From an uncultured Anaerolineae bacterium (GTDB lineage: Bacteria > Chloroflexota > Anaerolineae > Promineifilales > Promineifilaceae), in the NCBI GenBank assembly GCA_905479495.1, contig CAJQMR010000039.1:1-64000 (forward strand): 64,000 bases of DNA. The letters are read 5' to 3'. A program made the position numbers and the translations under genes. This document shows positions 46,501 through 54,434 of the stretch, piece by piece. How positions within the stretch are numbered: the first letter of the stretch is position 1; every line of letters starts with the position of its first letter. The notes under the pieces are model-generated. The model worked only from the letters and a program-made list of their open reading frames with translations. It did not search any database and was not told where the DNA came from.

Positions 46501-49500
46501 AAGCAGCCGGGCCGAAGATTTAGCCCTGGACCCCTACCGCCAATATCTGTTCTGGGAGTCGTCCAGCAACACCATCTTCCGCTTTGACCTGGTGACAGAA
46601 GCAACGCCGGTGGCTATCCTGACCGGTCTCACGGCCCTCGATAGCCTGGCGATTGATGTGTATGGCGGCAAAATCATCTGGGGCAAGAACAATTATTATG
46701 GGGCCATCTACCGGGCCAACATGGACGGCTCGCAGAGTGAGGTCTGGCTGGATGATGTGCGTACGCCTACTGGGTTCTGGTTTGAACCCAGCACCAACGA
46801 CCTGTACTGGTTTGGCTTTGACGGCACGGGCCTTATTCCCGGCTACAAGCTGTACCGTACGGCCGTTGGCTCCACCGGCAAACAGACGCTAGACGCAGGC
46901 TTCCAGTTTGCCCAGGCGGTGGCCGGTTGGGCCAACGTACCGCAAGCAACGCCGCCCACGATCAGCAGCACGCCGATCCTGGCAGCCACCACTGGCCAGC
47001 CTTACACCTATCAGACCCAGGCCACGGGCAGCCAGCCGTTTAGTTGGTCACTGACCGACGCCCCGGCAGGCATGAGCATCGACGCCAACGGCGGCCTGAT
47101 CTCCTGGACACCAGCCGCTGCGGGCAGCTTCAACATAACAGTGCAGGCCAGCAATGCTGCTAGCACAGACACGCAAAGCTACACGCTTGAGGTTATAGAC
47201 CCAGCACCGCCCACAATCACTTCCATGCCGGTAACAGGCGTTGAGGTCAACCAGTCGTACAGTTACCAGGCGCAGGCCAGCAGCATTGGCACGGTCACCT
47301 GGTCCCTGAACGATTCCCCGGCAGGCATGGCGGTTGATCCGGCCAGCGGCCTCATCACCTGGACGCCAACGGTCACCGGCACCTTCAACGTGGAGTTGCA
47401 GGCAGCCAACTTGGGCGGTGCCACAACCCAAGCCTTTGCCGTGAACGTGTTTGACTTTACCTTCTTTAACCAACTCTATTGGACTGGCTTTTCCGGGGCG
47501 GCAATCCAGCGGGTCGATCCCACGCAAAATGTGGTCATTACCGTGCACAACACGGCCGATACCACCAACAGCCCGGCCGTCAGAAGTCTGACAGTCGATA
47601 CGCAGCATCAAGACCTGTACTGGATTGAAGGCCAGCCTGCTACCTCTGGGGGAAGCGACTACATCCTTCAGGCTGATGTACTGGGCAACAATGCTACCGT
47701 TCTGCTGCCCAACATCGACGCCTTCGATGTCGAAGTAGACGTGGTCAACGGCTATCTTTACTGGACGGATGACTTTAACGGCCGTATCCAACGGGCCAAC
47801 ATCGACGGCAGCAACGTCATCACCGTGGCTTCAGGACTGACAAAACCCACCACGCTGGCTCTAGACGTAGGCCGAAACAGGCTGTTCTGGGTTTCCGGCT
47901 ACTGGTTTGAGACGTCGAACACGCTTATGAGTGCGCGGCTGGACGGTTCTGAAGTAACCACAGTGCTATCTGGCTTGAACCGCACGTCTCACCTGGCATT
48001 AGATGGTGAGCTTGGCCAACTCTATTGGCAAACGGAAATCGCTGCCTCTTTCTCGGCTGATGGTTCCTTCACGATCCATCAGGCGGATTATGACGCCACC
48101 GGCGCTTTGAACAATATTACGGACGCTGTCTCCGGCACCCTCCCCGCCGGTTCCGGCTCAACCACCATTGGCGGCATCGTGCTGGACCTGGATGCGGACA
48201 ATCTGTATTGGCTGCTCAGCGGCGGTGCTGTCAATCAGGAGCTGTGGCAAGCACCACGCGACGGCAGCGTTACCCCGTCTTTGATCACCTCAACAGACCC
48301 CAGCGAAACCACCGATCTGACGGCCGTTTATCCCTACTATGAAGATTATCCAGGCCCGGAAACGGCCGTCATCAGCCCCACCAACGGCAGCACAATCAGC
48401 ACCTTCGATCCCGTTACGATTACGGGCGTCATCACGGCCCCGGTGACGGCCAAATCCCTCACCGTGCGCCAACTCATCGACAGCAGCTGGACCCCCGTGT
48501 ACAGTCAGACCTGGGCAATGGGTGACGTGACGACCGCCAACTGGCAGTTTGAGTGGCAGACACCGACCGAAGGGGAAACGGCCGTTGGCGAGCACCAGTT
48601 CGAAATAGATTTCGTCGATTGGGCTGACCGGACCACAACCTTGCCCTATACACTAACCATCGAAGCACCCCCGGTTGACCCGCCCGGCGCTGTGATCCTG
48701 CCGCCAACCTTGGGCACCATCCATGCCGAGATTACGGCCCCGGCCAACGGTGCCGTCTTCTCCACCGCCGATCCTATTGACCTCACCGGTGGCGCGGTGG
48801 CAACCAGCTCGCTCAGTTCGCTAGAGCTGCACGACTTAAGCAGTGGCGATCTGCTGCTCAGCGACAGTTGGGCCGACGGCGAAGTCTTTACAACAACGTT
48901 TACTACGACGTGGACCCCACCTGCCCTCTCCGACACCTACCAGTTTGAGTTGCGCGCCGTGGGCTGGGACGGCACAGAAGATGTCATCACCCACACCCTC
49001 TCCATCGCTTTGCCCCCGGCTCCGAGTGACGAGCCACCCGGCTATGACGGTCCGCTGCTGCACTCCGTCATTCTCACACCAAGCGGCGGCACACTGCTAA
49101 AAACCCTGGACCCGGTGACTGTGGCCGGTGAGGCCTTTGCCATTGACTCACTGCAAAACCTGACGGTGACGGTGGATGGAACGGCCGTGTTCAACCAAAG
49201 CTGGACCGACGGCGAAGCGACGGAAGCATCCTGGAACTTCGACTGGACACCTCCGGCCGACGGTAGCTATGCGCTGCTGTCTGAAGTGACCGATTGGGCC
49301 GGACGGGTGCAAACCGACAGCCAAACAATCCAGGTCGAGGTGCGCCAGACCCTGCCGGAAATCAGCATCGATCCGCTGGTGCTGACCACAACCCAGCAGG
49401 TATCCCCACAGGCCATGCGGCTAACCGGCACCACAACCGCTGGTCCAGGCAGTCTGGTCGAAGTGCAAATCGACGGCGGTGCCTGGATTCCGGTGAACAA

Positions 49501-52500
49501 TGACGGCGCGGCCTGGCGCTACCAGTGGCCTGTCTTCAATGAAGATGGCGTGACGCATGACGTGTCTGCTCGCGTGACGGATGCTGCTGGACGAACGGCC
49601 GTAACCAGCGAAACCGTTCTCGTTGACGTGGTGCCACCATCGCTAGTGGACATCAGCCTCAGCTACCTGGACGGCGGCAGTAATGTACCCATCGCCCCCG
49701 GCGACACGGTCTACAACAGCAATCCCACGCTGGCCATTAACTGGACGGCGGCCACCGATGGCAGCGGCCTGGGTGACTATCTCGTTGGCTGGACAACAAG
49801 CGCCACGCCAAGCGCCGCCGCGCTCACGGCCACCACCTCTGGGACACACGAGCAGGCCGTGACGGAAAGCCAAAGATGGTACGCTCATATCGGCGTGCAG
49901 GACAGCCTGGGTAACATCACCTGGCAAACGTGCGGCCCCATCACTGTAGACGGTCCGGCCACGCCCGACTTCATCGCCGACCTCAACTATGATGGCTGGA
50001 TGGGCAGCGGCGCGACTCAAATTGGCGCAGATCACGAAGTCTCCTTCAACGCGCCAGACAGCGCTGCCCTCAAAGCCGTGCAGCATTTATTCCTCTCCTG
50101 GGACGATACCGCTTTGCGCATGGCCTGGACCGGTGCCGATTGGAACAGCGATGGCGACCTATTTATCTACCTGGATACGGCCGTAGACGGCGCAACCGAA
50201 GCGTACAATCCGTATGGCGACGGTGTCACCATCACCCTGCCCAGCGAAAATGGCCAACCTTTGGCCGCCGACTATCTGGTCTGGGTCGAAGACGCTCCAA
50301 CCGTCACGCTGCTAAGCTGGGACGGAAGTGGTTGGGTGGTTGAACAGACCATTACGAGCGAAAATGTGCAGTTGAACGGCCGTACCTTCGACCTGCTACT
50401 ACCCTTTAGCTGGCTCAACATCACCAACGCCTCATCGTTAAAACTGGTCGCCCTTGCCAGCGAAGAAGACGCCTTACAGCTGTGGGCCACGATGCCGGAC
50501 AAAAATCCGCTGAACAGCCCGCGCGTCATCAGTCCGCTGGCCTTTGGCCGCGACCTGAACAGTTTTGCCCTGACCCAGTATTATGAATGGGCCTCTCTGC
50601 AAGTCGCCCCCGGCATCTTGCCCAACGAGGGCCAGTTTGTTGATGGCGACTTGCAGGTGACGCTGACGGCCGTTCCCTCTGGCATCGGCGTGGGCTTCCT
50701 CAACAGCGATCTGCTTTACCTGCTCGCTCCCGGCAGCCGCCTGGATGCCGACCTGGACGGTGTGCCTGATCTGGCGCTGCCGCTGGACATCAATCCGGTA
50801 CCGTTGGTCGATGGACAGGTGGTTTCTTACACCATCAACTTCACCAATCGCGGCACGGGAACCATTGACAATGCCCAGTTGCAATTAACCGCGTTTGGCG
50901 GCATCCAGTTTGCCGGCGGCGCGACGCAGGTTGTTGACCTGGGGCCGGTGGCAGCGGGCTCCACTGGCTCGATCACCGTCGAGGCCACAGTTAACGCCGC
51001 ACTCAATGGACAGGCAGCGGAACTGACGGCTGTTCTCAGCGACGACACCCACGAAGCCTTTGACTGGTTCTGGATTCATCACGACCTGGATACGGCCGCA
51101 CCCACCGGCTTAACAATTGACACGCCGCAAGTTTACGTCCGGCCGCAGTCGCAAACGCTCTTTGGCCTGGTGCAAGATGCGTCCGCCATCGCCAACATTG
51201 AGGTTGAAATGGTGACAATGCCCGACGGCAGCAGCACCATGTTGACCTGCCCCGACGGCAACAGTGACGGCACCTGGAGCTGCCTCTGGCCCACGGGCAC
51301 GCTGGAAAATGTCGATTCGATAGACATTCGCGCTCGGGCCACCGACCTGGTGGGCAACCAGAGCGCTTGGACGGAGTGGCGCACGCTGTTGGTCGATTTG
51401 ACACCGCCAACCGTGCTGCTGGATACGGCCGTTGATGATGCTTTGTTAGACGGCTACCTGGGACCAGATGAACTGCTCCTCAGCGGCACCGTCCAGGATG
51501 ATAATGAAGCTCGATTTGTTGAGCTTTGTCTTTTGGAAGCGGTTGCCGAAACGTGCTTCACGCTGGCCGCCACGCCTGGCAACACGCCCAACGGCACCTG
51601 GCTGCTGGACACCGCGCCCCTGCAAGCCGGGGACGGCATCACCCAAACATTGACGCTAGCCGGACTGGACGCGCTGGGCCATCGCTCTGAAGAGATTTCC
51701 CGCACCTACCAAATTGACACCATCGCCCCGGTGATTACGGTGACGACTGCACTGTCTGAAGTGCCGTTAGCCGATGTCATTGGCGGCAACGGACCCGTTG
51801 TCCTGGGCGGAGATGTTCAGGATGGTGGTGAAGTGGCTGAGGTGGTTGTGCGTGTGGAAGACTCGTCAGGGAATGTGGTTTGGCAAACGGCCGTTTTAAC
51901 TGGAGACAATTGGGAATTCAGCCCGCAGCTAACCGAAGCTGGTGTTTACCAACTGAGCGTGGAAGCGTACGACGTGGCGGGAAACGGCCGTGGCTTAGGT
52001 ACAGTTTCTACCCTCACCGTGACAGAAACAGGCGGAAACAGTAGCCCGGTGGCTAATGATGACAGTGCTACGACGGATGAGGATACGGCCGTTATCATCG
52101 ACGTGCTGGCCAACGACACCGACGTTGACCAGGATACCTTGACGGTTGACAGCATCACGCAGCCAACTAACGGCACCGTCGTTAACAACGGCAGCGACGT
52201 CACCTACACGTCTGACGTTGACTTCAACGGCAGTGACAGCTTCACTTACACCGTCGCCGATGGCAATGGTGACAGCGATACGGCCGTTGTCACGGTAACC
52301 ATCAATGCCATAAACGATGATCCGGTAGCCAATGACGACAGTGCTACAACAGACCAGGATACGGCCGTTACCATCGACGTCCTAACCAACGATACTGACG
52401 TTGACGAAGATACGCTAACCGTTGACAGCGCCACCCAGCCATCCAACGGGACGGTGGTGAACAACGGCACAGACGTGACCTACACGCCCAATGCTGGCTT

Positions 52501-53326
52501 CAACGGCAGCGATAGCTTCACCTACACTGTTTCTGATGGCAACGGTGGCAGCGATACGGCAACTGTGACGATGACCGTCGAACCAGACGAGCTGGACAAC
52601 CATGCGCCTGAAGTGGGTCCGATTACTGCGCCGCTGGTGCCGGTACAAATCGATACAGCCATTGAAGCAACGGCCGTTTACACCGATGTCGATGCGCTGG
52701 ATACGTTAACGGCCGTATGGGATTGGGGCGATGGCAGCAGCAGCAACCAGACGCTATCTGGCGTCAGCGGCACGGCCACCGCCAATCACACCTACACAGC
52801 ACCAGACGTTTACATCATTACCCTTACTATCACCGATGCAGCCGGGGAGACAGCGACCAGCGTTTTTGAATACGTTGTCGTCTTTGATCCCAGCATTGGC
52901 TCGGCTAATGGTGTGGGCTGGTTCTACGCCCCGTCAGACGGTTACTTCGATGGTGACCCAACCTTAAACGAAACAGGACGAATCGGGTTCATTGCCCGCT
53001 ACAGTCGCGATTTGCCAGAACCGGTTGGCAACTTCAACTTCACCATCTATCCACTTGGCTCACGGCTCAACGGCCTGGGGTACGATTGGCTAGTCATCAA
53101 TGGCAACAGAGCCGCTTTCCAGGGCTATGGCGACATTAATAGCAACGGTGACTATGGTTTCCTGGTGTCCGTCGTTGACAATGGAGAGCAAAACGACCTG
53201 GTGCGGGTGCGTATCTGGAATCGGGTGACGGGTCAACTGTTATACGATACTGACCCAGACAGCGCTTTCAACGCACTGCCTACTGTGCCGCTAAGTGGCG
53301 GCAGCATTACCATTCGCCGTTATTAA
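37487..53326 (+). CDS. Giant secreted/surface protein 2 (5279 residues): TSP3, YWTD propellers, LamG, Ig-like, PKD
   Basis: ATG 37487 has AGGAG six bases upstream; a longer frame from 37283 overlaps the small gene and is rejected. A signal segment (FLTLLLGIVILIGLLF) is followed by a lipid-carrier-like N-terminal domain. Two membrane-like helices lie near 306-345 and TSP3-type calcium repeats at 388-551. A hydrophobic cluster of several helices lies at about 1121-1295, then a second TSP3 block (1535-1668) and Ig-like modules. LamG (2068-2282) is followed by YWTD/LDLR-B-type propellers at about 2428-2691, 2925-3138 and 3325-3598, with DUF11 (2758-2872) and two He_PIG Ig folds (3155-3322) between. 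Further Ig modules lead to a DOMON/CBM9-like domain (4158-4350), two Big_9 domains (4852-5035), PKD (5038-5135) and a C-terminal domain. It probably mediates adhesion or surface binding. Confidence 0.87.
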   Translation: MKMSVPQHPLNRNKFLTLLLGIVILIGLLFNQFTAVPPTHAQTQPTQTAVLPADAIQQAWQRAKEAGAYQFSADVTQATIPLATVTNVGRTAEETRLYLEGETDLANEQMQMFLWSQGGNITQPGDALSIRIEDGKAMAQQNNGEWQELDNFTGAFAPDGDFLAFLAAAKNITLTGNQSRMVPTGTGMETRTFAVYAFQVDGPGFAAYARDRAQASLAAEGKLPQGTQVELSPIYSGMTGSGELWLEESGLPARQILHLQFPEQNEARTEADIIVGFSGFVETTAVPTITITDLVQKVATPQTAVSFSALVLGLALFTFLLRSASSRRAYAAITVVFITSMVLTPLLQGQRAAALGSGSSTNLAAANEVPEIEAKELPTGGEALNLIQNDDGYDSDQDGLSDVQETFLGTSPILADTDLDGSNDILSAAALNLLQVNPDADDDGDGLTNYEESLLGTSSSTDDVDKDGVPDGIDTDADGISDPLELNGFVYAGKTWYLDATEADTNRDSLADTFECPVTNGQLACIDTDNDGKPDAFDDDNDGDGIPDRLDISPNASQSDVFGEERPFELVLDGTTTNKMQYVEFQLVPENPDHLWYAFNVLDWPSDELGQMQEVDKESPVTFYDLCVNGLDQGQSPAENCTPRQQNGDVKLIPMLEIQIPADSQTLPPTALLQNYGITVQPINNNNDLAAYVPLQLTTDPAGDRNVAFYGKMLYQPTGDNWNGAHKVRLVWAVQALVDNVCVQEENNECVERADNRVQIIHSYYDDWQLAGMTVREDHGTDLALIYEDPDVDTDLHNDDALSLLANGLGYTFLTGRDCDQVLADGTCLTDGVRDVTVDEIAHRFDHASNNGVSPTQRWGISNTLSVATFSYSHIDEALITTAMTGTTAILDSKFTAAALADPSLIPNIMVAHEERFRELNLDLVGDGEEVTWDNGRLTLNFSDGDSNPVMVMAALSMSPYRYDGVTGSWQNQPVDEYLDLLRQRYESEVDPLEDEITQGGEVLATLLFYISLNKGWFNAVARLPSIGAEQLFVPAEIRSDLALDGLSKIVLAGGRTGAVRVVKEVVLWRIASKADFIDYLGHVNREIVLNSDFKTLKGIGTQDTLHTLKAKFDKFRSYKLSKAVGIAALVTVGISLVTAALLWQPGPGSEGVGFGFRTAGAVLLGLATFALTVVLPAKRIVSVFNDLKQVTSASAAAKSVLKARGTLIGMPAKAAVAGLVLDVGITWGVFIYQVAANNLDPGSVAFNSLLAASIASTVVAVLFFLLSLTAVGFILVALVAAIDLFLFFLCKAGVDGACFSISKEITEALAGVIYNFESTVDLDIEDKDGNAVLMEWDDLTHHLTDPSRGFENGNGLVYDATIFTNLFHKAPSELGVLSTQYFSEDRLSQATFEYNLALSSGDPDAVTLGEMSDLWYTDYWRTQTYLVQVLLAVVPTDLDLYLGRKRDDISSPAYTLEAGVNKRIPLYFQTSFIVPAYECWLGFCEHKSIANQDSTYLGKQLIFDVYPETIEKFYNLQWSGIFEHSDVEGDNQWYASDHDGDGLLNKFVGGNDPNDSVLDCDGLCWDTDGDGLSDAFEMEMRQSGVEIDPENANSDSDELTDAEELFWNTDPTKADSDGDGLLDHEEVNGWLFTYGSGKSTWVTSDPLDPDTDGDGLDDALEKTLHESDPTAFPYNPRVPNQSPVALYASTDQFLNAFAPGDVFTTTTAVRNELALDLYANGILQTQIPTLFGGGINVKSFNVYRGEELKVENSYQVPAGTGSQTVTFANEATAVLQSSLNQPAPSGTIITSRSLDVQIDNDAPTATMTTPAYVIPGGVRIVGGEASDPTSSVDLVEISVDGGPWQPVTGSASWAYAWSVPDAPGSHTIELRATDIVGNMQSAVSQYTVFVDGTPPTINISSELQGNPFTAASRNNDGLWTVPLAGTAVDADAGVRTVEVRLEPGTGSWQPAAYNPTDNTWTIDYELGNFGSDNNALTEATGQYTVHMRAVDFALDNGNSATTDTSIRLDTTPPTVTLDELQPTDVISGTEYTIATQPITTTQQIGGSVTDTGPVGAGVANVEIAFMPIDAVQSLADPALLLLLNEPPQATNFVDLSGQGLTGVCPLGQCPSSDADGRFGTAASFNNSQNQYIDFNGVSLTGTEYSALFWFNTTCTDCGLFAADAGVLGSLGHDRDLYLEGGNVCAATMTSSTAICSEGVNYADGQWHMAAQTLSSTGHQLYLDGELAASGVSSGSPAVALTGVNVGHSLQASTPFFNGRLDEITLLNKTLSPETVRGFYQSWSTVVPVTPGDVTTTWSSTVPAGLEGQYQIDLTATDAVGNRNDLRSTWNHWRGEIDTAAPRVSLSRTYIGSGSTAQTLYEGSASDANLTDLRFAAPCNLKPADYQYNSDGQLESLNVSCTVSGWQKDYVFLRACDAYDHCAAAFPNQQFLYWTENNRLERAPLAGSQTTEAMIQTLVTDQERAHGISLDIENGRMYWAEFGNGTNTGQIWRANLDGSDAELLVSGIPTPPVDNRISTRPPQRFGLALDVNANKMYWTETATGLIKQANLDGSGVTTLVDVWAIVPNNTSLSWIVLDAENQQLYWMQGRNGSLFAFEIWQADANGNNPRAIYTDGSFLDGLAVDSSASKLYWTETLGNEDGVIMQANLDGSNPTALYTGLFSKGESNFGGIALDPVGNTLYWRSGTVIDVTNPANIIATQSHLRQVDQDGNNGKRVYPLTLPDTICGAVCPFVIGSIDGGGQNGLTVGLIPGGSLETADLAVSITTDNDLALVGETVTYDLVVHNQGPLDALESQLNFTIPTGMDVASFPGCTVNGATAVCDLGTILEGDEISLQLVLNVLGGANGRLQSQATVSTAIGDHVPGNNTASAIAFFAPPAPTLPAGGQIELFTADAFTDSVIEQIDYPIGRDPIIASGSAGNVRDLIVDPATELLYWTDEGSGSGDGRIWQSALNGQNQTILLDGLNFPHGLTLDPLNNLLYWSESDKISRIDLTTNSVEVVIDALSSRAEDLALDPYRQYLFWESSSNTIFRFDLVTEATPVAILTGLTALDSLAIDVYGGKIIWGKNNYYGAIYRANMDGSQSEVWLDDVRTPTGFWFEPSTNDLYWFGFDGTGLIPGYKLYRTAVGSTGKQTLDAGFQFAQAVAGWANVPQATPPTISSTPILAATTGQPYTYQTQATGSQPFSWSLTDAPAGMSIDANGGLISWTPAAAGSFNITVQASNAASTDTQSYTLEVIDPAPPTITSMPVTGVEVNQSYSYQAQASSIGTVTWSLNDSPAGMAVDPASGLITWTPTVTGTFNVELQAANLGGATTQAFAVNVFDFTFFNQLYWTGFSGAAIQRVDPTQNVVITVHNTADTTNSPAVRSLTVDTQHQDLYWIEGQPATSGGSDYILQADVLGNNATVLLPNIDAFDVEVDVVNGYLYWTDDFNGRIQRANIDGSNVITVASGLTKPTTLALDVGRNRLFWVSGYWFETSNTLMSARLDGSEVTTVLSGLNRTSHLALDGELGQLYWQTEIAASFSADGSFTIHQADYDATGALNNITDAVSGTLPAGSGSTTIGGIVLDLDADNLYWLLSGGAVNQELWQAPRDGSVTPSLITSTDPSETTDLTAVYPYYEDYPGPETAVISPTNGSTISTFDPVTITGVITAPVTAKSLTVRQLIDSSWTPVYSQTWAMGDVTTANWQFEWQTPTEGETAVGEHQFEIDFVDWADRTTTLPYTLTIEAPPVDPPGAVILPPTLGTIHAEITAPANGAVFSTADPIDLTGGAVATSSLSSLELHDLSSGDLLLSDSWADGEVFTTTFTTTWTPPALSDTYQFELRAVGWDGTEDVITHTLSIALPPAPSDEPPGYDGPLLHSVILTPSGGTLLKTLDPVTVAGEAFAIDSLQNLTVTVDGTAVFNQSWTDGEATEASWNFDWTPPADGSYALLSEVTDWAGRVQTDSQTIQVEVRQTLPEISIDPLVLTTTQQVSPQAMRLTGTTTAGPGSLVEVQIDGGAWIPVNNDGAAWRYQWPVFNEDGVTHDVSARVTDAAGRTAVTSETVLVDVVPPSLVDISLSYLDGGSNVPIAPGDTVYNSNPTLAINWTAATDGSGLGDYLVGWTTSATPSAAALTATTSGTHEQAVTESQRWYAHIGVQDSLGNITWQTCGPITVDGPATPDFIADLNYDGWMGSGATQIGADHEVSFNAPDSAALKAVQHLFLSWDDTALRMAWTGADWNSDGDLFIYLDTAVDGATEAYNPYGDGVTITLPSENGQPLAADYLVWVEDAPTVTLLSWDGSGWVVEQTITSENVQLNGRTFDLLLPFSWLNITNASSLKLVALASEEDALQLWATMPDKNPLNSPRVISPLAFGRDLNSFALTQYYEWASLQVAPGILPNEGQFVDGDLQVTLTAVPSGIGVGFLNSDLLYLLAPGSRLDADLDGVPDLALPLDINPVPLVDGQVVSYTINFTNRGTGTIDNAQLQLTAFGGIQFAGGATQVVDLGPVAAGSTGSITVEATVNAALNGQAAELTAVLSDDTHEAFDWFWIHHDLDTAAPTGLTIDTPQVYVRPQSQTLFGLVQDASAIANIEVEMVTMPDGSSTMLTCPDGNSDGTWSCLWPTGTLENVDSIDIRARATDLVGNQSAWTEWRTLLVDLTPPTVLLDTAVDDALLDGYLGPDELLLSGTVQDDNEARFVELCLLEAVAETCFTLAATPGNTPNGTWLLDTAPLQAGDGITQTLTLAGLDALGHRSEEISRTYQIDTIAPVITVTTALSEVPLADVIGGNGPVVLGGDVQDGGEVAEVVVRVEDSSGNVVWQTAVLTGDNWEFSPQLTEAGVYQLSVEAYDVAGNGRGLGTVSTLTVTETGGNSSPVANDDSATTDEDTAVIIDVLANDTDVDQDTLTVDSITQPTNGTVVNNGSDVTYTSDVDFNGSDSFTYTVADGNGDSDTAVVTVTINAINDDPVANDDSATTDQDTAVTIDVLTNDTDVDEDTLTVDSATQPSNGTVVNNGTDVTYTPNAGFNGSDSFTYTVSDGNGGSDTATVTMTVEPDELDNHAPEVGPITAPLVPVQIDTAIEATAVYTDVDALDTLTAVWDWGDGSSSNQTLSGVSGTATANHTYTAPDVYIITLTITDAAGETATSVFEYVVVFDPSIGSANGVGWFYAPSDGYFDGDPTLNETGRIGFIARYSRDLPEPVGNFNFTIYPLGSRLNGLGYDWLVINGNRAAFQGYGDINSNGDYGFLVSVVDNGEQNDLVRVRIWNRVTGQLLYDTDPDSAFNALPTVPLSGGSITIRRY

Positions 53327-53335
53327 GTGGCCCAT

Positions 53336-53373
53336 GGATAAACATGGATTTCCCCTCCAATCCGTGTTTATCC
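53336..53373 (+). terminator. Hairpin after giant gene 2
   Basis: Arms of 15 bases at 53336-53350 and 53359-53373 pair with one mismatch around an 8-base loop, starting 10 bases after the stop codon. No T-tract follows, so it may work as a terminator or as an RNA-stabilising end. Confidence 0.6.
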
Positions 53374-53379
53374 ACAACA

Positions 53380-53434
53380 TTTCCCCGGAAACTCCTAAAC
53401 AGGCAAATGCCCTTGAAAGAAGTTTCCGGGGAAA
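53380..53434. terminator. Second inverted repeat in the convergent gap
   Basis: TTTCCCCGGAAACT (53380-53393) pairs perfectly with AGTTTCCGGGGAAA (53421-53434) across a 27-base loop. It lies between two convergent genes and could terminate transcription in both directions. Confidence 0.6.
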
Positions 53435-53509
53435 TTCAATAAATCTGTCTGCCAGCGTTTAGAGGGATTCTTCACTGCGCTACGCTTCGTTCAGAATGAC
53501 GAGTGAAGC

Positions 53510-54358
53510 TCATTTGATGATGCCCAGCCGCTTGGCAATGATTTTGTCGAAGCGACGGTCGGGCAGATAGCGGGGGAGCAGCCAACTGGTTAGCAATTTA
53601 CGAGCCAGGACGTAACGCGTTTTGGGCTTCTCTTTTGTAAGCGCTTCGTAAATGACTTCACTTACTTTTTCTACCGGGATACCGTTTTTACCCTGGTTGA
53701 CAAACACCCGCTTCATGCCATCCAACATCCCTTTATAAGCAGTCTCATTGTACTGTGCGGTATCTAAATCTTGCGCCTTGTCCCAGATGGGCGTCTGCAC
53801 CGATCCCGGCTCAATCACCACCACATCAATGTTAAACAGCAGCAGCTCTCGCCGCAGCGCGTCGGACAGCGCTTCCAGGGCGTGTTTGGAGGCAGCGTAT
53901 GGCCCCATGAACGGATACACAATTTTGCCGCTCACAGAGCTAATGTTGACAATGCGCCCCGGTGGATGGGTGGGGTTGGGTACGGCCCCTAGCAGCGGCA
54001 AAAACTTCTGGGTAACGTCCAGTAAGCCAAAGAGGTTTACTTCAAACTGTTGGCGAAATTCTTCTAAAGACAGGTGCATCAGCGGACCAGCTACAGCAAT
54101 ACCGGCATTGTTGACTAATCCAGCCAGTCCACTACCGCCTACTTTTTCGCTGACTTGAGATACGGCCGTTGCCACCGCCGCCCCATCGGTCACATCAAAC
54201 AGCAAAGGCGTAAACTGCTCGCCCAACGCTGCCTGTACCCGCTCCCCGTCCGCCTGCTTACGCACGCTGCCAAACACATGATAGCCGCGAGCAATCAGAT
54301 AGCGCGCCGCATCATAACCAATCCCCGATGAAGCCCCTGTGATAACGACATACTTCAT
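53510..54358 (-). CDS. Short-chain dehydrogenase/reductase
   Basis: The ATG at 54358 follows AGGAG by six bases; an ATG at 54364 touches that site and is less likely. This gives 282 residues. Cofactor motif TGASSGIG is at 7-14, NNAG at 83-86, and the catalytic Ser140, Tyr154 and Lys158 (YAASK) are in place. It is a classical SDR with a Rossmann fold, using NAD(P)H to oxidise or reduce an unknown substrate. The C-terminal ~60 residues (LTSWLLPRYLPDRRFD) resemble membrane-associated SDRs. Confidence 0.93.
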   Translation of the reverse strand: MKYVVITGASSGIGYDAARYLIARGYHVFGSVRKQADGERVQAALGEQFTPLLFDVTDGAAVATAVSQVSEKVGGSGLAGLVNNAGIAVAGPLMHLSLEEFRQQFEVNLFGLLDVTQKFLPLLGAVPNPTHPPGRIVNISSVSGKIVYPFMGPYAASKHALEALSDALRRELLLFNIDVVVIEPGSVQTPIWDKAQDLDTAQYNETAYKGMLDGMKRVFVNQGKNGIPVEKVSEVIYEALTKEKPKTRYVLARKLLTSWLLPRYLPDRRFDKIIAKRLGIIK

Positions 54359-54378
54359 ATTCATCTCCTCAATGTACA

Positions 54379-54434
54379 GGAATAATGAGGTAATTGAGTA
54401 ATTGGGTAACTAATTACTCAGTTACTCAATTACC
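54379..54434. repeat. Inverted repeat overlapping the DUF1461 stop codon
   Basis: GGTAATTGAGTAAT (54379-54392) pairs with GTTACTCAATTACC (54421-54434), with further internal AATTACTC words. The right arm contains the stop codon of the DUF1461 gene (54430-54432). It probably ends the upstream transcript and belongs to the small palindromes seen elsewhere in the window. Confidence 0.6.
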
